This document shows positions 12,491-18,642 of a stretch of 18,642 bases of DNA, piece by piece. This DNA comes from JAAUQA01 sp036351435 (GTDB lineage: Bacteria > Pseudomonadota > Gammaproteobacteria > Competibacterales > Competibacteraceae), in contig JAZBPA010000023.1 of NCBI GenBank assembly GCA_036351435.1, forward strand, positions 1 to 18,642, read 5' to 3'. Made by a program: the position numbers and the translations under genes. Every line of letters starts with the position of its first letter. The first letter of the stretch is position 1. The notes below the pieces were generated by a model. It ran no database searches. It was given only the letters and a program-made list of their open reading frames with translations, and was not told the DNA's origin.

Positions 12491-15400
12491 ATGCCTATGA
12501 TCAATCATGAAGGCCTATATCGGTCTGAATTTGAAAAAGACAGTTGTGGCTTTGGCCTTATTGCACAAATGGATGATCAAGCAAGCCATGATCTGGTCGA
12601 GGCATCTATTCATGCGCTGGCTCGGCTGACCCATCGCGGTGCTGTAGCAGCCGATGGTAAATCCGGTGATGGTTGCGGGTTGTTGCTGAAAAAACCCGAG
12701 CAGTATCTGCGTGCCGTGGCAAAAACAGCCGGTATTGAGCTGACCGAGCAATTCGCCGTCGGCATGGTCTTTCTCAGCACCGATCCCCATCAAGCCGAAG
12801 CTGCACGCACTCATTTGGAAGCGGAGCTGACTCGGGCTGGCTTGCTACCGGCAGGGTGGCGCACGGTGCCGATCGATCCCGATGCCTGTGGGGAAGAGTC
12901 ACGGCGTACCTTGCCGTTGATTGAGCAAATGTTTGTTAACGCACCAGACGGGTTAGATGCGGCTGATTTTGAGCGGGCTTTATTTATTGCCCGACGTCGG
13001 ACTGAGAAAGCGCTCGAATCCAACGACCCGGTGTTTTATATCGCCAGCTTGTCGGCTCGCGTTATCTCTTTCAAAGGATTGGTTATGCCGGCCAATTTGC
13101 CGGTGTTTTATCTGGATCTCAACAACCCCGGCCTGGAGTCCTCCATTTGTGTATTTCACCAGCGGTTCTCCACCAATACCCTACCGCAATGGCGGCTGGC
13201 TCAGCCGTTCCGCTATTTGGCGCACAACGGTGAAATCAATACCATCCGCGGCAATCGCAATTGGGCTTTGGCACGCGGGTATACGTTCTCCTCACCGCTT
13301 ATTCCGGATATGGCTGACATCCGGCCTCTGGTTAATCTGACCGGCTCAGACTCCTGCAGTCTGGATAACATGCTCGAAGTGTTTTTGGCTGGCGGTATGG
13401 ATATTTTTCGGGCCATGCGGTTACTGATCCCTCCCGCTTGGCAGAATGTCGGCAACATGGATCCCGATCTACGGGCGTTTTACGAATACAACAGTCAGCA
13501 CGTCGAGCCCTGGGACGGTCCCGCCGGCATCGTGTTGACCGATGGTCGCTACGCAGCCTGTACGCTGGATCGCAACGGTCTACGGCCAGCCCGCTATGTT
13601 ATTACCCAAGATCGGCGCATTGTCATTGCTTCCGAAGTCGGGGTTTGCGATGAGCCTCCAGAAAACATTGTCGCCAAAGGACGGATGGGCCCTGGCGAGA
13701 TGTTGGCGGTAGATACCGAGACCGGGCGCTTGTTACAAGCAACTGATATCGATAATGATCTCAAGAACCGCCAACCTTATCGACGTTGGTTGAGCAATAG
13801 CATTCGGCGCTTGCGTTCGTTGTACGTCGCAGAACCCGATACGCCCCGGTTGACAATGGGACAGTTGGCAATTTACGAAAAACTGTTTCAGGTCAGCTTC
13901 GAAGAACGCGATCAGGTGTTGCGGGTACTCGCTGAGTCCGGTCAGGAAGCGGTAGGCTCAATGGGCGACGACACCCCTTTCCCGGTTCTGTCTACCCGAG
14001 TGCGGTCACTCTACGATTATTTCCGCCAGCAGTTTGCCCAAGTGACCAATCCGCCGATTGATCCGTTGCGCGAATCGATCGTAATGTCGTTGGAGACCTG
14101 CTTGGGAGCCGAGTGTAATTTATTTGTGGAGAGCGAAGATTATGCACCGCGCTTGACCTCTAATTCCCCGGTGTTGACCGAGGGCCGGTTCAAGGCATTA
14201 TTAGAGAATGCCGGACCACGTTATCCTAATCAAACGATTGAACTGAATTATCATCCTGCTGCAGAAGGTCTGCATGCAGCAGTGGAACGGATTTGTGACA
14301 CTGCCGTAGCTGCAGTGCGCGCCGGTACGGTACTGATCGTTCTATCCGATCGCGCTATTGGCCGGGATATGCTACCGGTTCATGCGTTGCTGGCAGTCGG
14401 TGCCGTGCATCATCGCTTGACCGCTGCGGGGTTACGGTGCAACACCAATCTCATTGTGGAAACCGCGACTGCTCGTGATCCGCATCATTTCGCGGTGTTG
14501 CTAGGCTATGGCGCAACCCTGATTCATCCTTATCTAGCTTATGAAAGTCTACAGGGCTTGGTAGATCGAGGCGAAATCAAAGGCAAAGATATTGCTACGG
14601 TGATTGAGAATTACCGCAATGGCATCAACAAGGGTTTGTACAAGATCATCTCCAAAATGGGGATTTCCACCATCAACAGCTATCGCGGTGCGCAGCTGTT
14701 CGAAATCGTTGGGTTGCACGACGAGGTAGTGAACCTGTGCTTCAAGGATACGGTGAGCCGCATTCAGGGCACCCGCTTTGCTGATTTGGAAGCTGATCAA
14801 CACGCATTGGCTAAGTTTGCCTGGAATCCGCGCAAACTAATCGAGCAGGGTGGGTTATTGAAATACATTCATGGCGGCGAGTATCACGCCTTCAACCCGG
14901 AAGTCGTGCAAACCCTGCAAACGGCGGTCAATAGTGGCGAACAAGCGGATTATCAAAAATTTGCTGAGTTGGTGAATCAACGCCCAGCAGCGTCCCTGCG
15001 TGATCTATTCCAATTCCGCAAGGTAGGCGTGCCTATCCCTCTTGAGGAGGTAGAACCGATAGAGACTATTCTGCCGCGTTTCGATTCGGCCGGTATGTCG
15101 TTGGGTGCATTATCGCCGGAAGCTCACGAATCCTTGGCGATGGCGATGAATCGACTGGGCGGCCGTTCCAACTCGGGCGAAGGCGGGGAAGATCCAAAAC
15201 GGTACGGCAACGAACGGATGTCCAAAATCAAACAGGTCGCATCCGGCCGATTCGGCGTAACCCCGCATTATCTGGTTAATGCAGAAGTGTTGCAGATCAA
15301 AGTCGCTCAGGGTGCCAAACCCGGTGAAGGCGGTCAGTTGCCTGGTCACAAGGTTAATGAGATGATCGCTCAGTTGCGCTTCTCCAAGCCGGGTGTGGCG

Positions 15401-16954
15401 CTGATCTCGCCACCACCGCATCACGATATTTACTCCATTGAGGATCTGGCTCAACTGATCTTCGATCTCAAACAGGTCAATCCCCGCGCCCTGGTCTCGG
15501 TCAAATTGGTATCCGTGGCCGGAGTAGGTACGATTGCCGCCGGGGTTGCCAAAGCCTATGCGGATTTAATCACGATCGCCGGTTATGACGGCGGCACTGG
15601 TGCTTCGCCTCTAACCAGCGTCAAATACGCGGGTTCGCCCTGGGAATTAGGCATCACCGAAACTCATCAAACCCTGCGTGCTAATAACTTGCGCGATAAA
15701 GTGCGCTTACAAGCCGACGGCGGCTTAAAGACCGGCGTGGACGTGATCAAGGCAGCAATTTTGGGAGCAGAGAGTTTCGGCTTCGGTACCGCGCCGATGG
15801 TCGCATTGGGATGTAAATACCTGCGTATTTGTCACTTGAATAATTGTGCTACCGGCGTTGCGACCCAAGATAACGTATTGCGCATGAAGCATTTCCGCGG
15901 TAACGCCGATAAAGTGGTGAATTACTTCCGGTTCGTTGCCCAAGAAGTGCGGGAAATCATGGCCAGTCTGGGGGTTCGGCGTTTTGCCGACTTGATCGGC
16001 CGAACGGATTTATTGGAAATTTTGCCGGGTACGACCGACAAACAACATAGCCTGGATTTAGCCCCTATTTTATCGGAAGCGGGCTTGAGCCGCGACTTGC
16101 CACAATACTGCGTAGAGCCGCACAACCAGCCCTTTGATAAAGGAGAACTGGCCGAGCAAATGGTGCAGGATTGCCTGCCTGCGATTGAAGGCAAGCTGGG
16201 CGGGGTGTTCCATTACCCGGTGCGCAACATCAATCGTTCCATTGGCGCGCGTCTATCCGGTGAAATTGCTCGTCGTTACGGCAACTATGATATGGCTGAT
16301 CAACCTATCGTGGTGCGCTTGACCGGTACCGCCGGACAAAGCTTCGGCGTATGGAATGCGGCGGGTTTGCATCTACATTTGGAAGGTGATGCCAATGATT
16401 ATGTCGGTAAAGGCATGGCCGGAGGCAAGCTAGTGATACGACCGCCTCAAGCCAGTCGCATTGTCAGTCGCAACACGCCGATTATTGGTAATACCTGTTT
16501 GTACGGCGCTACCGGCGGCAAACTGTTCGCTGCAGGAGTGGCCGGTGAGCGCTTTGCTGTGCGCAATTCCGGGGCTCATGCGGTGCTTGAAGGCGTTGGT
16601 GATCATGGTTGCGAATACATGACAGGTGGCGTTGTGGTGGTGCTGGGTCAAACCGGAGTCAATTTTGGCGCCGGTATGACCGGCGGGTTTGCCTATGTCT
16701 TGGATGAACAAAACGTGTTTGTTGATCGCTATAACCATGAACTGATCGATATTCACCGGATTGATACCGAACACATGGAATTGCAGCGCAATTACCTGCA
16801 TGGTCGCATTGAAGAGTTTGTTCAGGAAACCGGTAGTGAGTGGGGTCAAACAATCTTGAACGATTTTTGGCGGTTCGCCAGCAAGTTCTGGTTAGTTAAA
16901 CCCACTGCAGCGGAACTAGCCACTTTGTTGGATACGTTGCGGGAAGCTGCCTAA
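12491..16954 (+). CDS. gltB: Glutamate synthase (NADPH) large subunit
   Basis: GltB takes ammonia from glutamine and adds it to 2-oxoglutarate, using electrons delivered by GltD; with glutamine synthetase it is the main route of ammonia assimilation. From ATG 12491 the protein has 1487 residues, the usual size. The propeptide of 18 residues is expected to be cleaved before the catalytic Cys19 (KDSCGFGLIAQ). A class II glutamine amidotransferase domain follows (19 to about 440), then a central domain, the FMN-binding synthase domain (about 820-1190, NSGEGGEDPKRYGNERMSKI) and the C-terminal GxGxG beta-helix domain (about 1230-1480). The 3Fe-4S ligands are Cys1108, Cys1114 and Cys1119. An in-frame TTG at 12437 would add 18 residues (MPARLAIRMVFLARGVAV) that do not fit family propeptides. 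gltD follows after 83 bases. Confidence 0.96.
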   Translation: MPMINHEGLYRSEFEKDSCGFGLIAQMDDQASHDLVEASIHALARLTHRGAVAADGKSGDGCGLLLKKPEQYLRAVAKTAGIELTEQFAVGMVFLSTDPHQAEAARTHLEAELTRAGLLPAGWRTVPIDPDACGEESRRTLPLIEQMFVNAPDGLDAADFERALFIARRRTEKALESNDPVFYIASLSARVISFKGLVMPANLPVFYLDLNNPGLESSICVFHQRFSTNTLPQWRLAQPFRYLAHNGEINTIRGNRNWALARGYTFSSPLIPDMADIRPLVNLTGSDSCSLDNMLEVFLAGGMDIFRAMRLLIPPAWQNVGNMDPDLRAFYEYNSQHVEPWDGPAGIVLTDGRYAACTLDRNGLRPARYVITQDRRIVIASEVGVCDEPPENIVAKGRMGPGEMLAVDTETGRLLQATDIDNDLKNRQPYRRWLSNSIRRLRSLYVAEPDTPRLTMGQLAIYEKLFQVSFEERDQVLRVLAESGQEAVGSMGDDTPFPVLSTRVRSLYDYFRQQFAQVTNPPIDPLRESIVMSLETCLGAECNLFVESEDYAPRLTSNSPVLTEGRFKALLENAGPRYPNQTIELNYHPAAEGLHAAVERICDTAVAAVRAGTVLIVLSDRAIGRDMLPVHALLAVGAVHHRLTAAGLRCNTNLIVETATARDPHHFAVLLGYGATLIHPYLAYESLQGLVDRGEIKGKDIATVIENYRNGINKGLYKIISKMGISTINSYRGAQLFEIVGLHDEVVNLCFKDTVSRIQGTRFADLEADQHALAKFAWNPRKLIEQGGLLKYIHGGEYHAFNPEVVQTLQTAVNSGEQADYQKFAELVNQRPAASLRDLFQFRKVGVPIPLEEVEPIETILPRFDSAGMSLGALSPEAHESLAMAMNRLGGRSNSGEGGEDPKRYGNERMSKIKQVASGRFGVTPHYLVNAEVLQIKVAQGAKPGEGGQLPGHKVNEMIAQLRFSKPGVALISPPPHHDIYSIEDLAQLIFDLKQVNPRALVSVKLVSVAGVGTIAAGVAKAYADLITIAGYDGGTGASPLTSVKYAGSPWELGITETHQTLRANNLRDKVRLQADGGLKTGVDVIKAAILGAESFGFGTAPMVALGCKYLRICHLNNCATGVATQDNVLRMKHFRGNADKVVNYFRFVAQEVREIMASLGVRRFADLIGRTDLLEILPGTTDKQHSLDLAPILSEAGLSRDLPQYCVEPHNQPFDKGELAEQMVQDCLPAIEGKLGGVFHYPVRNINRSIGARLSGEIARRYGNYDMADQPIVVRLTGTAGQSFGVWNAAGLHLHLEGDANDYVGKGMAGGKLVIRPPQASRIVSRNTPIIGNTCLYGATGGKLFAAGVAGERFAVRNSGAHAVLEGVGDHGCEYMTGGVVVVLGQTGVNFGAGMTGGFAYVLDEQNVFVDRYNHELIDIHRIDTEHMELQRNYLHGRIEEFVQETGSEWGQTILNDFWRFASKFWLVKPTAAELATLLDTLREAA

Positions 16955-16975
16955 TCTCTAATCTGTTTGCGAATG

Positions 16976-16998
16976 CCTCTGCACTTGAGGTGCGGGGG
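16976..16998 (+). other. Hairpin between gltB and gltD
   Basis: CCTCTGCAC (16976-16984) can pair with GTGCGGGGG (16990-16998), using two G-U pairs, around a five-base loop. No T run follows, so it is not a simple terminator. It may be a processing or stability element that sets the ratio of GltB to GltD. Confidence 0.3.
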
Positions 16999-17037
16999 GA
17001 TAATTTATCGCGCATCTGCTGAATTTAGTGATTTTCT

Positions 17038-18486
17038 ATGTCGAAAGCCAAACCAATGATGTTCATCGACGTAGGCCGCCAAACTCCAGAAAAAATGGCG
17101 GCCCGTCAACGTATTACCCACTTTAAAGAAATTTACGGCCAATTTGATGCCAAAACCGCCGCCGATCAAGCCGGTCGCTGTCTGCATTGCGGCAATCCGT
17201 ATTGCGAGTGGAAATGTCCGGTTCACAACTACATTCCCAATTGGCTACAGCTGATAAACGAAGGCAATTTGTTTGAGGCGGCCGAACTGTCGCATCGCAC
17301 CAACTCTTTACCAGAGATGTGTGGCCGGGTTTGTCCCCAGGACCGGCTGTGCGAAGGCGCCTGTACTCTTAATGACGGTCCGGGCTGGCCGGACAGCGAA
17401 GCCGATGATCCGGGCTTAGGTGCGGTCACTATTGGTGCTATCGAAAAGTACATTACCGACGAAGCGCTCAAACAGGGCTGGCGCCCAGACATGTCTAATG
17501 TCGTGCCTACCGATAAGCGCGTCGCTATAGTGGGTGCCGGACCGGCTGGTTTGGGCTGTGCCGATGTGTTAGCGCGCAACGGCGTGCAAGCGGTAGTTTA
17601 TGATCGTTATCCACAGATCGGCGGATTATTGACCTTTGGTATTCCGCCGTTCAAGTTGGAAAAAGAAGTGGTGCAAACCCGCCGGGAGATCATGGAAGGG
17701 ATGGGTATTGAGTTTGTGTTGAACACGGAAATTGGTGGCGATATTTCCTTTCAGCAGTTGATGCAAGAATACGATGCCGTTTTTCTAGGTATGGGTACCT
17801 ATACTTATATGAAAGGTGGTTTTCCCGGTGAAGACCTCAGCGGTGTGTACGACGCACTGCCGTATCTGATTTCCAACGTCAACCGGGTGTTGGGATTGGA
17901 GCAGGAACCGACCGATTTTATTGACATGCAAGGACAACGAGTGGTGATTTTAGGTGGCGGCGATACTGCTATGGACTGCAACCGCACGGCTGTGCGGCAA
18001 GGCGCTCGCTCGGTGACCTGCGTGTATCGGCGCGATGAAGCCAATATGCCTGGCTCCCGGCGCGAAGTCAGCAACGCTAAGGAAGAAGGGGTGGAATTTC
18101 TCTGGAACCGGCAACCGATAGAACTGGTTGGTGATTGCCAAGTCGAGGGTGTCAAAGTTTGTGCCACCCGTTTGGGTGAACCGGATGCGCGCGGTCGGCG
18201 GAGTCCCGAAGTGGTGCCGGGATCCGAGGAAATTATTCCCGCTGATCGGGTGCTCATTGCGTTTGGGTTCCGGCCCGACCCGGCGCCTTGGTTCGACGAT
18301 TTCAACATCGGGATTGACGAGCGAGGCCGGGTAAAGGCAGTTCCCAGCGGCAAATTCAAATATCAAAGCAGCAACCCCAAAGTCTTTGCTGGTGGCGATA
18401 TGGTGCGCGGATCGGATTTGGTCGTCACCGCTGTGTTTGAGGGTCGCGAGGCCGCTGAAGGCATCTTGGATTATCTCGGTGTCTGA
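17038..18486 (+). CDS. gltD: Glutamate synthase (NADPH) small subunit
   Basis: GltD oxidises NADPH through FAD and passes electrons by iron-sulfur clusters to GltB. The 482 residues hold N-terminal cysteine clusters (Cys48, 51, 56, 60 in RCLHCGNPYCEWKCPVH; Cys95, 99, 105, 109 in MCGRVCPQDRLCEGAC). The FAD-binding VAIVGAGPAGLGCA lies at 162-175, the NADPH-binding LGGGDTAMDC at about 305-314 and the C-terminal FAD segment FAGGDMVRGSDLVV near 450. Compared from memory with the Pseudomonas and Escherichia proteins, which read TLNDGFGAVTIG or TLNDEFGAVTIG here, there is an extra segment of about 14 residues (GPGWPDSEADDPGL, about 114-127) between the iron-sulfur and FAD domains. The ATG lacks a clear ribosome site. 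Confidence 0.96.
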   Translation: MSKAKPMMFIDVGRQTPEKMAARQRITHFKEIYGQFDAKTAADQAGRCLHCGNPYCEWKCPVHNYIPNWLQLINEGNLFEAAELSHRTNSLPEMCGRVCPQDRLCEGACTLNDGPGWPDSEADDPGLGAVTIGAIEKYITDEALKQGWRPDMSNVVPTDKRVAIVGAGPAGLGCADVLARNGVQAVVYDRYPQIGGLLTFGIPPFKLEKEVVQTRREIMEGMGIEFVLNTEIGGDISFQQLMQEYDAVFLGMGTYTYMKGGFPGEDLSGVYDALPYLISNVNRVLGLEQEPTDFIDMQGQRVVILGGGDTAMDCNRTAVRQGARSVTCVYRRDEANMPGSRREVSNAKEEGVEFLWNRQPIELVGDCQVEGVKVCATRLGEPDARGRRSPEVVPGSEEIIPADRVLIAFGFRPDPAPWFDDFNIGIDERGRVKAVPSGKFKYQSSNPKVFAGGDMVRGSDLVVTAVFEGREAAEGILDYLGV

Positions 18487-18527
18487 GCGCCGTACTCGAA
18501 TACCGCACTATTAGGACTAAAACTGTC

Positions 18528-18642
18528 GTGTATCCGTTACAGAATGATCGGTTGTTGCGTGCGTTACGGGGTCAGCCGGTGGATGTCACCCCAGTTTGGA
18601 TTATGCGCCAAGCCGGTCGTTATTTGCCCGAGTACCGAGCGA
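18528..18642 (+). CDS. hemE: Uroporphyrinogen decarboxylase, 5' end (cut by window edge)
   Basis: HemE decarboxylates the four acetate side chains of uroporphyrinogen III to give coproporphyrinogen III in haem synthesis. Only the first 38 codons are in the window. They include NDRLLRALRGQPVDVTPVW and IMRQAGRYLPEYR, the diagnostic N-terminal active-site loop with the MRQAGRYLPEYR signature. The start is GTG 18528, with AGGA (18513-18516) eleven bases upstream; no closer ATG exists in frame. It follows gltD by 41 bases on the same strand with no terminator seen, as in Pseudomonas. Confidence 0.93.
   Translation, partial: MYPLQNDRLLRALRGQPVDVTPVWIMRQAGRYLPEYRA

Noticed and set aside
16430..16849. 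139-residue minus-strand reading frame over the end of gltB
   Set aside because: It is antisense to conserved gltB sequence, without a ribosome site or recognisable motif.
17805..18359. 184-residue minus-strand reading frame over gltD
   Set aside because: It is a long open frame caused by the codon pattern of gltD; its composition (rich in S, R, P, T) is typical of a shadow frame.
1..18642. CRISPR array, insertion sequence, prophage or tRNA genes
   Set aside because: No repeated spacer-like units, transposase, integrase or cloverleaf-like sequence was seen on either strand by reading.

Overview
The window is chromosomal DNA of a gammaproteobacterium, judged by gene order and by close protein matches recalled from the families; base composition looks to be around 50% GC. 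The order pilM-pilN-pilO-pilP-pilQ, aroK, aroB, gltB, gltD, hemE is the arrangement known from Pseudomonas and relatives. Two usual neighbours are not here: there is no ponA (mrcA) divergent from pilM, and no damX-like gene between aroB and gltB. I cannot name the genus from the sequence.

Layout. Bases 2-1543 are the 3' three quarters of uvrB (nucleotide excision repair). It is followed by rpmE2, encoding the cysteine-free type B ribosomal protein L31 (1661-1906), with a good promoter and an AT-rich palindrome. A convergent gene on the minus strand (1969-2589) encodes a conserved protein of unknown function. A 428-base gene-free stretch (2590-3017) separates it from the divergent pil operon. 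That stretch holds a strong inverted repeat, two copies of a TTGCCGC / TATGCTTAAT module, and a terminator-like hairpin.

Bases 3018-8132 encode PilM, PilN, PilO, PilP and PilQ, which make the inner-membrane alignment complex and the outer-membrane secretin of the type IV pilus. The genes are overlapping or nearly abutting. Directly behind pilQ, with no terminator between, lies a 770-residue lipoprotein gene (8181-10493). It has repeated Ig-like (Big-type) modules, six non-lipid cysteines in the mature part and an inserted helical hairpin, and it carries a run of nine C near its 5' end. A textbook intrinsic terminator (10527-10558) closes the unit, so the lipoprotein looks like the last gene of the pilus operon. 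It is the most interesting item here.

The rest is central metabolism. aroK and aroB (shikimate kinase and 3-dehydroquinate synthase) start only ten bases after that terminator. gltB and gltD (large and small subunits of NADPH glutamate synthase) follow a gap of about 265 bases with its own promoter. The 5' end of hemE (uroporphyrinogen decarboxylase) runs off the right edge. Genes 3018-18642 are all on the plus strand. I saw no tRNA, rRNA, CRISPR array, insertion sequence or phage gene.
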